A stretch of 64,000 nt of DNA from Pseudomonas alkylphenolica. GTDB taxonomy: Bacteria; Pseudomonadota; Gammaproteobacteria; Pseudomonadales; Pseudomonadaceae. Below, piece by piece: positions 1 to 9,314 of the stretch (its first letter is position 1; every line of letters starts with the position of its first letter). The notes below the pieces were generated by a model. It did not search any database. It was not told the DNA's origin and worked only from the letters and a program-made list of their open reading frames with translations. The position numbers and the translations under genes are program-made. Where the stretch lies: NCBI RefSeq assembly GCF_000746525.1, contig NZ_CP009048.1:3527501-3591500 (forward strand), written 5' to 3'.

Positions 1-375
1 AGCAGCCGCGCCTTGGGCCAGTTGGGTGTCGACCTGATCATCGTCAGCAACGGCAACATGGACCCCTACGGCCCGGTGCACCGTACCGCGATCATGGCCC
101 GTGCCCAGGAAAACCAGGCCTTCGCGGTGATGGTCAATCGGGTCGGCGCAGGTGACGGTGGGCTGCTGTTCGCCGGCGGCAGCGCCGCGGTCGATCCCTT
201 TGGCCGCGTACTGTTCGAAGCCGGTCGCGAAACGTGCCGCCAACAGATCGAGCTGGACCTCAAGCAACTGCAACTCGCCCGCCGCGACTATGACTACCTC
301 AAAGACCGCCGCCTGCAACTGCCGGGTACGCGGATCGAGCATCCCGACGGGCGCCGCGAGCTGCTGATTCCCTAA
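1..375 (+). CDS. Carbon-nitrogen hydrolase (nitrilase superfamily), C-terminal part
   Basis: The gene runs in from the left edge and is open from base 1 to the TAA at 373-375, so its N-terminus and probably its catalytic Glu and Lys lie outside. The visible 124 residues have the nitrilase-superfamily C-terminal pattern: a helix with RAQENQAFAVMVNRVG, then a GGSAAVDPFGRVLFEA strand-turn-strand (family form G-S-x-V-x-DP-x-G). These enzymes hydrolyse or condense C-N bonds of nitriles, amides or carbamoyl compounds in the cytoplasm. A polyamine-type periplasmic binding protein starts 37 bp downstream, so the two may be co-transcribed and the substrate may be an amine or amide derivative; that is inference. 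Family assignment is good, substrate unknown. Confidence 0.8.
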   Translation, partial: SSRALGQLGVDLIIVSNGNMDPYGPVHRTAIMARAQENQAFAVMVNRVGAGDGGLLFAGGSAAVDPFGRVLFEAGRETCRQQIELDLKQLQLARRDYDYLKDRRLQLPGTRIEHPDGRRELLIP

Positions 376-386
376 CACTGCCTGAC

Positions 387-397
387 AACAACAAGAA
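387..397 (+). promoter_or_regulatory. Candidate Crc/Hfq (CA) motif in leader of polyamine-binding gene
   Basis: AACAACAAGAA holds two overlapping copies of the AANAANAA motif that Hfq and Crc bind on Pseudomonas mRNAs to block translation during catabolite repression. It lies 15-26 nt before the ATG at 413, just upstream of the purine-rich ribosome-binding region (CTGGAGTG), the usual place for such sites. The motif is seen; the function is inferred from the established Crc/Hfq system. Confidence 0.5.
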
Positions 398-412
398 CTC
401 TGGAGTGTCCCC

Positions 413-1516
413 ATGAAGCCGTTTCGCTGTTTACCCCTGGCCCTGGCCGCGTTGCTGTGCACTGCCGGCGTTCAGGCAGAAGAAGCTGCCACCCCCAGCG
501 TGCACATCTACAACTGGTACGACTACATCGCGCCGAACACCACCAAGGAATTCCAGCAGGCCTCGGGCATCGCCCCGGTTTATGACGTGTTCGACAACAG
601 CGACGTGATGCAGGGCAAGTTGATGGCCGGGCGCAGCGGCTATGACGTGGTGTTCGCCAGCGGCGACCTGCTGCCCAACCTGATCAAGGCCGGGGTACTG
701 GCCGAGCTTGATCGCAGCCAGCTGCCCAACTTCCCCCACCTCGACCCGCAGATGCTCGCCAAACTGCAGAGCAACGACCCCGGCAACCGCTATGCCGCCC
801 CCTACATGTGGGGCACCACCGGCATCGGTTATGACCAGGACAAGGTCAAAGCCTTGCTCGGCGAACAGGCCCCGGTGGACTCCTGGGCATTGATTTTCGA
901 CGAGGCCAACCTGGCCAAGCTGAGCGAATGCGGAGTGGCCATGCTCGATGCCCCCAACGAGATCATCCCCATCGCTCTGCACTACCTGGGCCTGCCCTAC
1001 AACAGCAAGAACCCGGACGACTACCGCAAGGCCGAAGCGCTGTTACTCAAGTTGCGCCCGCATATCCGCTACTTCGACTCGTCGCGGTTCATCTCCGACC
1101 TGGCCAACGGTAATGTCTGCGTAGTACTGGGCTGGTCCGGCGGTGTATTCGAGGCCAAGCTCAGCGCGGAGAATGCCGGCAACGGCCGCCAGCTGCGCTA
1201 CAGCATCCCGCGCGAAGGTGCGCCAATCTGGCTGGAGAACATGGTGCTGCTCAAGCAAGCGCCGAATCCGCAACAGGGCCTGGCGTTCATCAACTACATG
1301 CTCAAGCCCGAGGTCATCGCCGCCTCGACCAACTACCTGGGCTACCCGAATGCCAACAAGGACGCGACCGATCTGGTCGATAGCAACATCCGCGACAACC
1401 CCACGGTGTACCCGCCGCAAGCGGTGCTCGACACCCTGTTCCCGCTCGAACCCTTGCCGCTAAAGCTTGAGCGGGTGCGCACCCGGGTGTGGAGTCAGGT
1501 CAAGACCGGCAGTTGA
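413..1516 (+). CDS. Polyamine ABC transporter periplasmic substrate-binding protein (PotF/SpuD-like)
   Basis: A 367-residue secreted protein with a Sec signal peptide (residues 1 to about 22, ending GVQAEE). It opens with the PotD/PotF family segment VHIYNWYDYIAPNT, then carries YDVVFASGDLL, the hinge segment PYMWGTTGIGYD and VLGWSGG late in the protein, at the usual family length. Members bind putrescine, spermidine or related amines in the periplasm and pass them to an ABC permease. No permease or ATPase gene lies next to it in the window, so it either works with a transporter encoded elsewhere or is the last gene of an operon that begins before the window. A double CA motif precedes the start, suggesting catabolite repression. 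Ligand identity cannot be read from sequence. Confidence 0.88.
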   Translation: MKPFRCLPLALAALLCTAGVQAEEAATPSVHIYNWYDYIAPNTTKEFQQASGIAPVYDVFDNSDVMQGKLMAGRSGYDVVFASGDLLPNLIKAGVLAELDRSQLPNFPHLDPQMLAKLQSNDPGNRYAAPYMWGTTGIGYDQDKVKALLGEQAPVDSWALIFDEANLAKLSECGVAMLDAPNEIIPIALHYLGLPYNSKNPDDYRKAEALLLKLRPHIRYFDSSRFISDLANGNVCVVLGWSGGVFEAKLSAENAGNGRQLRYSIPREGAPIWLENMVLLKQAPNPQQGLAFINYMLKPEVIAASTNYLGYPNANKDATDLVDSNIRDNPTVYPPQAVLDTLFPLEPLPLKLERVRTRVWSQVKTGS

Positions 1517-1522
1517 TCAGCC

Positions 1523-2092
1523 TCAGTCTTCCAGGGGCTTGGGCGGTGGCAGCGGCTTGGCCGGTTTGACGGGTTTAACCGGTTTGCCGTCTTTGGCCGG
1601 GGCGGTGACCGCCTGCTTCTGTTCTGCCACGGTCGGGGCGACGATGGCTTTTTCTTCGGCCGGCAAGGCGTCTACGGCGTCAAAGATCGCCTTGGGTTCA
1701 AGGGTGCCTGTGTGTGCTATTCGATGCTGTGCGCCATCCTTGCCCACCAGCACCACCGGGGTAACGACAGTGTCGGCGGCGCTGAACCTGAACTGACGGA
1801 TCAACGCCATGGTCGTCTGCTGATCGAGGTCCTTGCCTTCGCGTTTGCCCATCATGCCGGCGATGCTGTACAGCACCAGGTTGCGTTCCTGGAACGCAGC
1901 CTTGGTGGCCGGGTCTTCCAGCGCCTGGTTCAAGGCACGCAGGGTCGGGTCCGCAGTACTGGGCGCAATGACAATCAACGGACGGGCCCTGTACAGATCC
2001 TGGTCCAGCGGTTTGGGATCACTGTTGTCAGCGAAGACTGGGCCGGCAACTATGGCCAGCAAGGTGGCAAAGGTCAGTGACCGTACGAGCAT
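1523..2092 (-). CDS. DUF4174 domain-containing secreted protein
   Basis: About 189 residues if translation begins at the ATG at 2092, which has AAGGAG six bases upstream; a TTG at 2107 and an ATG at 2098 in frame are less well placed. The N-terminus is a signal peptide ending near GPVFADNS. The body (RARPLIVIAPSTADPTL, an ERNLVLYSIAG strand, then TVVTPVVLVGKDG) is the thioredoxin-like DUF4174 fold, and the C-terminus is a low-complexity Pro/Lys/Ala tail (repeated KPVKP). The role is unknown; family members are periplasmic or outer-membrane-associated. It is convergent with the polyamine-binding gene, with only 6 bp between stops. Confidence 0.75.
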   Translation of the reverse strand: MLVRSLTFATLLAIVAGPVFADNSDPKPLDQDLYRARPLIVIAPSTADPTLRALNQALEDPATKAAFQERNLVLYSIAGMMGKREGKDLDQQTTMALIRQFRFSAADTVVTPVVLVGKDGAQHRIAHTGTLEPKAIFDAVDALPAEEKAIVAPTVAEQKQAVTAPAKDGKPVKPVKPAKPLPPPKPLED

Positions 2093-2313
2093 GCGCATCT
2101 CCTTCAAATTCCATGCATCAAAGACTACAGATCGCGACGAAAGATCCGAGGTGCGAGCCTAAACTACAGGACGAAATCCGTGGACAGCTCAAAGGTAACT
2201 TCCGATTTCCATGTACGGCCTTGGGCATGTCCAGAACAGGCTGACATCTGAATTTGAGGATAGCTGATGGCTGTCAGCCACGCCTGCCCCTGCCGCTACT
2301 GAAGGACCGGACC

Positions 2314-2814
2314 ATGAGCGTTGTCGATGCCTTGCTGTTGTTGCTGATCCTGGCCACGGCCCTGGGTTGTGGCCTGATGGGAGGGTTGTTCTTCGCCTTT
2401 TCCAACTTCGTCATGAAAGCGCTGGAACGTATCCCGGAACACAGTGCCGTGGCGGCCATGCAGTCAATCAACCAAGTGGTGCTCAACCGCCTGTTCCTGG
2501 CCTTGTTTCTTGGCACGGCGTTGACCAGCGTCGGCTTGCTGATCTGGGCTTACCAGCGTTGGCCATTGCCGGGCAGTTTGTGCATGGCCATTGGTAGCGG
2601 CCTGTACCTGGTGGGCAATATCGTCGTGACGATGCTGTTCAACGTGCCGAAAAACCAGGCACTGGCACGCCTCGACCCGGCCAGCAGCGAGGCGGCAGCG
2701 GCCTGGCACCGTTATGTACCGAGCTGGAATCGCTGGAACCATGTACGCACGATCACCGCCCTGGCTGCGGCGGCGTGGCTGATGTTGGCGCTGTGGTTGG
2801 TTCGCGGCGGGTAG
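2314..2814 (+). CDS. DUF1772 (anthrone oxygenase-like) membrane protein
   Basis: The 166-residue product has four hydrophobic helices: near residues 5-30 (LLLLLILATALGCGLMGG), 55-75, 85-105 and 145-163. The conserved GxFFAFSNFVMKALERIP segment and the late WNRWNHVRT motif mark the DUF1772 family. Some fungal members are called anthrone oxygenases, but bacterial members have no established function. The ATG at 2314 is preferred over an upstream frame extension because GAAGGA lies at 2301-2306. The stop codon TAG is the first triplet of a REP hairpin, so the gene ends exactly at the repeat. Confidence 0.72.
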   Translation: MSVVDALLLLLILATALGCGLMGGLFFAFSNFVMKALERIPEHSAVAAMQSINQVVLNRLFLALFLGTALTSVGLLIWAYQRWPLPGSLCMAIGSGLYLVGNIVVTMLFNVPKNQALARLDPASSEAAAAWHRYVPSWNRWNHVRTITALAAAAWLMLALWLVRGG

Positions 2815-2880
2815 GAGCGGGCTTGCCCCGCGATTGCGGACTGTCAGCCACATCGCATCGCGGGGCAAGCCCGCTCCCAC
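2814..2880. repeat. REP inverted pair (copy 1)
   Basis: Two head-to-head copies of the REP core (GGAGCGGGCTTGCCCCGCGA, then its complement) separated by about 20 bp. It sits between the DUF1772 stop and polB, both of which end here. Such pairs can form hairpins and act as terminators or mRNA stabilisers and are moved by RAYT transposases; no RAYT gene lies in the window. Confidence 0.93.
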
Positions 2881-2894
2881 AGGTGTCATTGCTG

Positions 2895-5255
2895 TTAGAA
2901 CAGGCCCATCTGCTTATCGACCAACGCAGTAAAGTCATCCTGCACAAACGGCAGGATGGCATCGGCCACCGGTTGCAGTTGCCGGGTCAGGTAGTGGTCG
3001 TAGTCAATGGCCGAATGCCGGGTCTCCAACGGCTCGGGGCCGGCCACGGTGATCACATAGCTGATCCAGCCACCGTTCTGGTACTGCCGGGGCCGGCCCT
3101 GGCGCTGGTTGAAGTCGTCAGCCATGCGCGCCGCCCGTACATGCGGCGGCACGTTGCGTTGATAGTCAGCCAGCGGCCGGCGCAGACGCTTGCGATAGAT
3201 CAGCAAGTCATCCAGCTCCCCGGCCAGGGTCTGGCGCACATATTCGCGCACATAGGCCTGGTAGGGCTGGCGGCGAAAGATGCGTTCGTACAGTTCCTGC
3301 TGGAATTGCCGGGCCAGTGGCGACCAGTCGGTACGCACACTTTCAAGCCCCTTGTAGACCATCTCTTCGTGCCCGTCACCGCGCAGAACCAGGCCGGCAT
3401 AGCGCTTCTTGCTGCCCTCCTCGGCGCCGCGGATGGTCGGCATCAGGAAACGTTTGTAGTGGGTCTCGTACTGCAGCTCCAGGGCACTGTCCAGGTCGTA
3501 GCTGTCGCGTAAATGCTCGCGCCACCACTGGTTGACCTGCTGCACCAGGCGCCGTCCGATCACCTCGGCATCGGCTTCGCTGTGGGCGCTCTTGAGCCAG
3601 ACGAAGGTGGAATCGGTGTCGCCATAGATCACCGCATAACCCTGGGCCTCGATCAGCTCACGGGTGCGGCGCATGATCTCGTGGCCGCGCAGGGTGATCG
3701 ATGAAGCCAGACGTGGATCGAAGAAGCGGCAACCACTGGAGCCCAGTACACCGTAGAAGGCATTCATGATGATCTTCAACGCCTGTGACAACGGCGCGTT
3801 ATGTTCGCGCTTGGCAGTCTCGCGCCCTTGCCAGACCCGCTCGACAATCGCTGGCAGACAGTGATGGCTGCGGGAAAAACGGGCGCCGCGAAAGCCGGGT
3901 ACCGATGTCTCGTCACCCGGTTCACGCAGGCCCTCGATCAAGCCCAGCGGGTCGATGAGGAAGGTGCGGATGATCGACGGATACAGGCTCTTGTAATCGA
4001 GCACCAGCACCGACTCGTACAAGCCAGGCCGTGAGTCCATGACAAAGCCGCCAGGGCTGGCTTCATCGGGGCGCTCACCCTGGTTTGGCGCAACAAAGCC
4101 CTGGCGATGCATCAAGGGGATGTACAGGTGGCAAAATGCAGCGACCGAGCCACCGCTACGGTCGGCCGGCAAGCCGGTGACCGTGGCCCGCTCCAGCAGG
4201 AAGGTAAGCAGTTCGGTCTTGGCGAAAATGCGCGTGACCAGTTCGCAGTCCTTGAGGTTGTAGCGCGCCAGGGCGGGCTTGTCTTCGGCGAACATGCGGT
4301 TGATTTCATCCATGCGCTGGTACGGCGTGTCGATCGCCTTGCCCTCGCCGAGCAGGGTCTGGGCGACGTTTTCCAGGCTGAACGAAGGAAAGCTCCAGGT
4401 CGCCGAGCGCAACGCCTCGATACCATCGATGATCAAGCGCCCGGTGGCGCCGGCAAAAAAGTGCGCGCGGCTGCCATGTTCGCGCCACTCCATCGGCTCG
4501 CCCTCACGCCCCAGGCAAAGCGGGACCTGCAGTTGCTGGGCGTGGGCCTGCAGTACGCGCAGGTCGAATTGCACCAGGTTCCAGCCAATGATCGCATCGG
4601 GATCGTGCAGCGCCAGCCAGTGGTTCAAGCGCTCCAGCAATTGCGCACGGGTGTCGCAATACTCAAGGTCGAAGTCGATGCCAGTGGCATCGCCGTTGGC
4701 CGGGCCGAGCATGTACACCTGGCGTTGACCGCAGCCTTCCAGGGCAATCGAGTACAACTCGCCGCGCTCGGTGGTTTCGATGTCCAGCGATACCAGTTTC
4801 AGCCTCGGGCGGTAGTCGGGTGCGGGCTTTAGCTGGGCGTCCTGCACTACCCCCTGTTCGTCCGGGGTGCCGCTGAAACTGACCGGAGCGGTAATGAAAC
4901 GCTCCATCAGGTAGCGCTCCGGTGGACGAATGTCGGCTTCGTAAACCTGCACCCCGGCGGCGCGCAAGCGCTTCTCCAGCTGTATCAACTGGCGATGCTG
5001 ACGGCAGTACAGACCCAGCACGGGCCGTTGTTCGAAGTCGCGCAGCTCAAGTGGTCGCAGCTCTACCCCGCGCTCGCCGCGCAGCACGCTCTGGGCCTGC
5101 TGGCGGTGGGCTGCGGGAATGAAGGCCACGGAGGTCTGCAGCGGCAAGCGCAAACGACGCGGGCCCTGATCGGTGGCCAGCCAGAACTCGACACAGGTGC
5201 CTGCCGGGGTGTCACGCCAATGCCGGGTCAGGACAAAGCCCTGCTGTAACTCCAC
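2895..5255 (-). CDS. polB: DNA polymerase II (family B, SOS-type)
   Basis: A 786-residue family B DNA polymerase, close to the E. coli Pol II length of 783. The 3'-5' exonuclease domain shows Exo I (SLDIETTE, residues 157-163) and Exo II ([10 protein letters not shown], 222-231). The polymerase domain shows motif A ([10 protein letters not shown], 420-429), motif B ([13 protein letters not shown], 494-506) and motif C (YGDTDS, 544-549), all intact. The start is a GTG at 5255 with GAGG about 8 bases upstream. The enzyme fills gaps and takes part in replication restart after DNA damage. It stands alone; no clear LexA box was seen in the short upstream gap. Confidence 0.95.
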   Translation of the reverse strand: MELQQGFVLTRHWRDTPAGTCVEFWLATDQGPRRLRLPLQTSVAFIPAAHRQQAQSVLRGERGVELRPLELRDFEQRPVLGLYCRQHRQLIQLEKRLRAAGVQVYEADIRPPERYLMERFITAPVSFSGTPDEQGVVQDAQLKPAPDYRPRLKLVSLDIETTERGELYSIALEGCGQRQVYMLGPANGDATGIDFDLEYCDTRAQLLERLNHWLALHDPDAIIGWNLVQFDLRVLQAHAQQLQVPLCLGREGEPMEWREHGSRAHFFAGATGRLIIDGIEALRSATWSFPSFSLENVAQTLLGEGKAIDTPYQRMDEINRMFAEDKPALARYNLKDCELVTRIFAKTELLTFLLERATVTGLPADRSGGSVAAFCHLYIPLMHRQGFVAPNQGERPDEASPGGFVMDSRPGLYESVLVLDYKSLYPSIIRTFLIDPLGLIEGLREPGDETSVPGFRGARFSRSHHCLPAIVERVWQGRETAKREHNAPLSQALKIIMNAFYGVLGSSGCRFFDPRLASSITLRGHEIMRRTRELIEAQGYAVIYGDTDSTFVWLKSAHSEADAEVIGRRLVQQVNQWWREHLRDSYDLDSALELQYETHYKRFLMPTIRGAEEGSKKRYAGLVLRGDGHEEMVYKGLESVRTDWSPLARQFQQELYERIFRRQPYQAYVREYVRQTLAGELDDLLIYRKRLRRPLADYQRNVPPHVRAARMADDFNQRQGRPRQYQNGGWISYVITVAGPEPLETRHSAIDYDHYLTRQLQPVADAILPFVQDDFTALVDKQMGLF

Positions 5256-5297
5256 CGCTGCAACCTCGAAACAAACTGTCTGAGCAGCGATTCTACC

Positions 5298-6512
5298 TTA
5301 GCCGGCCACCCGCGCGCCCGGCGCAAAGCCATGGCGATGGGCGCTACCGGTAATCAGCAAGGCCAGACCGATCAGCAGCAACAGCACCCAGGTGAAACTA
5401 CCCACGCCCCAGTGCGTCAGTAACAGCCCGCCGAGCAGGCCGCCAACGGCAACGGCCAGATTCCACACGGTGACCAGCATCGACTGGGCGACATCGACAC
5501 CCTCCCCGGCGGAATCGGCGCTGGCGGTTTGCAGCAAGGTCGGCGCGCCGCCGTAAGTCAGTCCCCAGAGGGCTACGCTGACAAACACCAGCAGCGCCGA
5601 CTGACCGACAAGTCCCAGCACCAGCGCCACCGTGGCAAAGCCGATCAGGCTCAACAGCACCAGATTGCGCAAGTGCCGGTCGACCCAGGCGCCGACCAGG
5701 GCGATACCGGCCAGGGCAGCGATGCCGAACGTCAGCAACACCAGACCGGTACTCGCAGCCAGTCCCGCAGCAGCGAGGAACGGGACGATGTAGGTGTACA
5801 GAACGTTGTGAGCCAGGATCCAGGTGAAAATCACCAGTAACACCGCCAATACCCCAGGCGTGCACAACACGTGCAACACACCTGGGCGCTGGCCCGGTTT
5901 GTGGCCTTCAAAGTCCGGCACCTTGCACAGCACCCAGACCACCAGGCCCAGGGTTGCAACCGAGACCAGGGCAAAGGTCATCCGCCAGCCGAGCAGTTCT
6001 CCCAGCCAGGTACCGGCCGGCACCCCGAGCGACAGGGCTACCGGCGCACCGATCATGGCCACCGCCATGGCCCGCCCCTGTTGAGCAGGGCTGACCATAC
6101 GCCGTGCATGTCCGGCGATCACCCCCCAGGCCAGGCCGGCGGCGACGCCGGTCATGAAGCGCGCCACCAGGGTCAGTAGGTAGGATTGCGACACGGCAGT
6201 CAGGGTGTTGAACAGCAGAAAGCCGGCAATCGCCAGCAACAACACCGGACGCCGGCGCCAGCCCTGGGTCAGGGTCACCAGCGGAATGGCGGTGAGCAAC
6301 GAGCCCAGGGCATAGACCGTGACCAGTTGCCCGGTCATGGCCTCGCTGATCTGCATACCTGCCGAGATCTGCCCAAGCAGCCCGGCGGGCAAGGTTTCGC
6401 TGAGGATGGCAATGAAGCCGGTCATGGCCAGGGCCAACAAGCCGCTAAGCGGCAACGGTTGTTCGATCATTCCGGGCGCTGCCGGGGCGGCTGTGCAACT
6501 CATCTGGGTCAT
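5298..6512 (-). CDS. MFS transporter (AraJ/YdhP-type drug or sugar efflux)
   Basis: A 404-residue protein with about twelve hydrophobic segments, a DHA1-like N-terminus (ALAMTGFIAILSETLPAGLL), the loop-2 signature region (YALGSLLTAIPLVTLTQGWRRR) and the motif C-like segment GAPVALSLGVPAG. Members export sugars, arabinose-like compounds or drugs by proton antiport. The ATG at 6512 has AGGAG seven bases upstream. It is divergent from the LysR gene at 6627 with two inverted repeats in the shared 114-bp region, so that regulator probably controls it. The substrate cannot be inferred. Confidence 0.85.
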   Translation of the reverse strand: MTQMSCTAAPAAPGMIEQPLPLSGLLALAMTGFIAILSETLPAGLLGQISAGMQISEAMTGQLVTVYALGSLLTAIPLVTLTQGWRRRPVLLLAIAGFLLFNTLTAVSQSYLLTLVARFMTGVAAGLAWGVIAGHARRMVSPAQQGRAMAVAMIGAPVALSLGVPAGTWLGELLGWRMTFALVSVATLGLVVWVLCKVPDFEGHKPGQRPGVLHVLCTPGVLAVLLVIFTWILAHNVLYTYIVPFLAAAGLAASTGLVLLTFGIAALAGIALVGAWVDRHLRNLVLLSLIGFATVALVLGLVGQSALLVFVSVALWGLTYGGAPTLLQTASADSAGEGVDVAQSMLVTVWNLAVAVGGLLGGLLLTHWGVGSFTWVLLLLIGLALLITGSAHRHGFAPGARVAG

Positions 6513-6562
6513 GGTGAAACTCCTGGGTAAAAGACCAGGGCAACCTTACGGGCGGCGGCTAC

Positions 6563-6610
6563 TACGGAAAAAGACGGGTAGTATTCCGTACATCCAGGAC
6601 ATAGATGTCC
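6563..6610. promoter_or_regulatory. Divergent operator region with two inverted repeats
   Basis: Between the MFS gene and its LysR regulator lie two perfect inverted repeats: TACGGAA (6563-6569) with TTCCGTA (6584-6590), half-site centres 21 bp apart (two helical turns), and the compact palindrome GGACATAGATGTCC (6597-6610). This fits LysR-type recognition plus activation sites. The role is inferred from position and symmetry. Confidence 0.5.
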
Positions 6611-6626
6611 GCAATAGGAGTTTCAG

Positions 6627-7541
6627 GTGGATAGCCTCAATGGTTTCGTGGTGTTTGTCCGGGTTGCCGAAACCCGCAGTTTTGTCGCTGCCGCCCAGTC
6701 TCTGGGGGTAAGTGCCTCAGCCGTTGGCAAACGGGTTGCGCGTCTGGAATCGCGCCTGGGAGTGCGCCTGTTTCACCGCAGCACCCGCAGCATCACCCTC
6801 ACCGCCGAGGGTATGGTGTTTCTCGAACGCAGCCGGCGCATCCTCACCGAAATTGAATCCGTCGAGCTTGAGCTGTTGCAATCAAACGAAACGCCGCGCG
6901 GCCGCCTGCGGATCAGTCTGCCGCAGGTCACGGCCCTGGTGATGCCGGCCTTGAGTGAGTTCATGGCGCTGTATCCGGAAATCGAACTGGACCTGGATTT
7001 CAGCGACCGCATGGTCGATATCATCGGCGAAGGCTTCGACGTGGTGATGCGCGGCGGTACCCCTTCGGATTCACGCCTGCAGGCAAAATTCCTCGGCCAC
7101 TTCCACCACCTGCTGGTGGCGTCGCCCGGCTACCTGCAACGCTGCGGCACCCCACGCCGCCCTGATGACCTGACCCGGCACACCTGCCTGCACTATCGTT
7201 TCCCCAGCAGCGGCAAACTCGAGCGCTGGCCGTTACGCCGCGAAGCGTGCGAACGCGACTATGAGATCCCGGTGTCGATGGTCTGCAACCATGTCGAAAC
7301 CCGGGTCTGCTTTGCCATGCGCGACCGTGGCATCACTTGCCTGCCGGACTTCACCGTGCGCCAGCAACTGGCCAAAGGAGAGCTGGTCACCGTGCTCGAC
7401 GATTACCTGGAGCGCCGCGGCAGCTTCTACCTGCTGTGGCCGTCCGGCCGGCAGATGCCGACACGCTTGCGGGTGTTCATCGATTTCATGTCTGAGCGGG
7501 TGTTTGCTGAACATCAGCGCTACGTGCCGCACAGCTATTAG
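6627..7541 (+). CDS. LysR-family transcriptional regulator
   Basis: 304 residues: N-terminal winged helix-turn-helix (about residues 1-60, SVSASAVGKRVARLESRLGVRLF) and a substrate-binding-like effector domain. It resembles the large PA14-style CrgA/YafC group of LysR proteins that sit divergent from MFS exporters. The start is a GTG at 6627 with AGGAG at 6616-6620. It most likely controls itself and the divergent MFS gene through the repeats at 6563-6610. Its 3' end overlaps the next LysR gene, on the opposite strand, by 4 bp. The inducer is unknown. Confidence 0.88.
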   Translation: MDSLNGFVVFVRVAETRSFVAAAQSLGVSASAVGKRVARLESRLGVRLFHRSTRSITLTAEGMVFLERSRRILTEIESVELELLQSNETPRGRLRISLPQVTALVMPALSEFMALYPEIELDLDFSDRMVDIIGEGFDVVMRGGTPSDSRLQAKFLGHFHHLLVASPGYLQRCGTPRRPDDLTRHTCLHYRFPSSGKLERWPLRREACERDYEIPVSMVCNHVETRVCFAMRDRGITCLPDFTVRQQLAKGELVTVLDDYLERRGSFYLLWPSGRQMPTRLRVFIDFMSERVFAEHQRYVPHSY

Positions 7542-8458
7542 TCATACAAATAATCAACCCCGTGCAAGGGTGGTTGCGGCACCCGGGTACGCAGAAATTC
7601 ACCCAATACCCGCACATGCCGGGCCTGGGGGCTGGACTTTGGCCAGGTCAGGTAATAACCCTCGGTAGTGGCCACAGCCTGGGGGAAAGGCATGACCAAG
7701 CGGCCACTGTCGAGCTCACCTTGGGCCAACAGCAAATCGACCACGGCGATACCCGCACCCTGCTGGGCAGCGCTGATACCCTGGTCGAGGGTGTCGAACA
7801 GCTGGCCACGGTCGATCGTCACCTGCGCCGCACCCAGGCGCGTCAGCCAGCGCCGCCAATCGCGGCGGTCTGCCGAGCAGTGCAACAGCTCAAGGCGGTT
7901 CAAGGCGTTCAGGTCCCGCGCTGCAGCAGCCTGATGTTCCGGGCTGCACACCGGTACCAACCACTCGTCAAACAGCTTGAGACTGTCGACCTCGGCGGCA
8001 AAACGCCCGTCAGCCAGCAAAATCGCGGCCTCGAAAGGTTCGCTGTAGAAATCGACGTGGTCGATATCCATCCACACGCTGGACAGCTGCACACGGCGGT
8101 GTGAGTCCTGCTGGCGAAACTGCTCGAGTACCTTCAACAACCAGCGCACGGTCAGGGTCGATGGCGCCTTCAGACGAATGCCGTTGCGGTCTTGTTTAAG
8201 CAGCCCGCAGGCATTTTCGATGATTTTGAACCCGACTTTCAGCTCCTGAGCCAGCAAGCGCCCCGGCTCGGTAAGCGCCAGCTTCGGGCCGCGGCGTTCG
8301 AACAAGGCGCAGTCGAACAGCCCCTCAAGGGTCTTGATGTGGTGGCTGATAGCCCCTTGAGTCAGCGCCAGTTCCTGGGCTGCCCGGGTAAAGGAGCCAT
8401 AGCGTGCCGCCACCTCGAAAGCCCGCAGGGCCTGCAGCGCTGGAATTCGTTCGGACAT
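7538..8458 (-). CDS. LysR-family regulator, GcvA-like
   Basis: 306 residues with the GcvA-group N-terminus (LQALRAFEVAARYGSFTRAA, then LTQGAISHHIKTLE) and a type 2 periplasmic-binding-like effector domain. GcvA-like regulators often control amino-acid or beta-lactamase genes. The gene is divergent from the LysE-family exporter starting at 8572 (113-bp gap), a common pairing in which the regulator senses an amino acid and induces its export. No clear operator could be picked out by eye. Confidence 0.87.
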   Translation of the reverse strand: MSERIPALQALRAFEVAARYGSFTRAAQELALTQGAISHHIKTLEGLFDCALFERRGPKLALTEPGRLLAQELKVGFKIIENACGLLKQDRNGIRLKAPSTLTVRWLLKVLEQFRQQDSHRRVQLSSVWMDIDHVDFYSEPFEAAILLADGRFAAEVDSLKLFDEWLVPVCSPEHQAAAARDLNALNRLELLHCSADRRDWRRWLTRLGAAQVTIDRGQLFDTLDQGISAAQQGAGIAVVDLLLAQGELDSGRLVMPFPQAVATTEGYYLTWPKSSPQARHVRVLGEFLRTRVPQPPLHGVDYLYD

Positions 8459-8571
8459 GGTCGCCCTTAAGCATGAGTCAAACTAATAGAAAGCCATAGC
8501 AACAGGCGTTTTACAAGGTTGCAGGGGCTGTCGAGAATGCCCGGCCACCTCCTTGTTGCTGAGCGCCATTG

Positions 8572-9189
8572 ATGAACACCGCCCTGCTGTTGACCTATGC
8601 ATTGACCGTTACGCTGTTGATCGCCACGCCGGGGCCGGTCGTCGCCCTGGTCGTCAACACCGCTGCCAGCGCCGGACGCCGCCAGGCCCTGATGACCGCC
8701 ATCGGTACCAACGGCGCTTCGTTGGTGCTGATTGCCCTGGCTGCCGGCCTGATTCTCACCAGTGCCGCCATCGCCCCGCATTTGCTGACAGCACTGAGCC
8801 TGGCGGGTTGCCTGTTCATCGGCTACCTGGCCATTGCCGGTCTGCGTCAGACGCTGGCGCAAAAAACCGATGCCGTCGTCACAGCCAGCACGCGGGGTAG
8901 TCTGTGGAAAGGCTTTGCCATCGGCCTGTCGAACCCGAAAGACATCCTGTTTTTCGTGGCGTTTTTCCCGCAGTTCATCCAGGTCACGACTGATACAAGT
9001 CACAGTCTGTTACTACTTTCCCTGCTCTGGACCGTAATGGATTTGGCCATATTGAGTCTGTACATCCTCTTGACCAGCAAACTGGCAACCCCGCAACGCC
9101 AGCGCTTGATCAGCTTGACCAGCGGTGCCGTGCTGCTGCTAATCGCCGCAGCGGGCCTGCTTTACAATCTCCATGTGCTCTGGCCCTGA
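8572..9189 (+). CDS. LysE/RhtB-family amino-acid exporter
   Basis: 205 residues with about six hydrophobic helices. Family hallmarks are the N-terminal TPGPVVALVVNTAASAGRR segment and the central GFAIGLSNPKDILFFVAFFPQF segment. These inner-membrane proteins export lysine, threonine, homoserine or similar solutes. The ATG at 8572 is chosen over the adjacent in-frame TTG. The upstream Shine-Dalgarno sequence is weak. Divergent from a GcvA-like LysR gene, which probably regulates it. Confidence 0.85.
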   Translation: MNTALLLTYALTVTLLIATPGPVVALVVNTAASAGRRQALMTAIGTNGASLVLIALAAGLILTSAAIAPHLLTALSLAGCLFIGYLAIAGLRQTLAQKTDAVVTASTRGSLWKGFAIGLSNPKDILFFVAFFPQFIQVTTDTSHSLLLLSLLWTVMDLAILSLYILLTSKLATPQRQRLISLTSGAVLLLIAAAGLLYNLHVLWP

Positions 9190-9314
9190 GTCTTCGTGGC
9201 TTTCGAGACCGGTCCTACAACGGTTAGAATGCCCGACTTTCTCCCAGGCCCCTTCGAGCCCCACTATGGACAGTCGGATTGAACCCTGAAAACCACCCAC
9301 CTGCTATTTGCTTG

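Noticed and set aside
9279-9314. TTG at 9279 as start of the Sel1-like protein
   Set aside because: The 12-residue extension (MNPENHPPAICL) precedes a complete signal peptide that begins at ATG 9315, so the ATG is more likely; neither has a strong ribosome-binding site.
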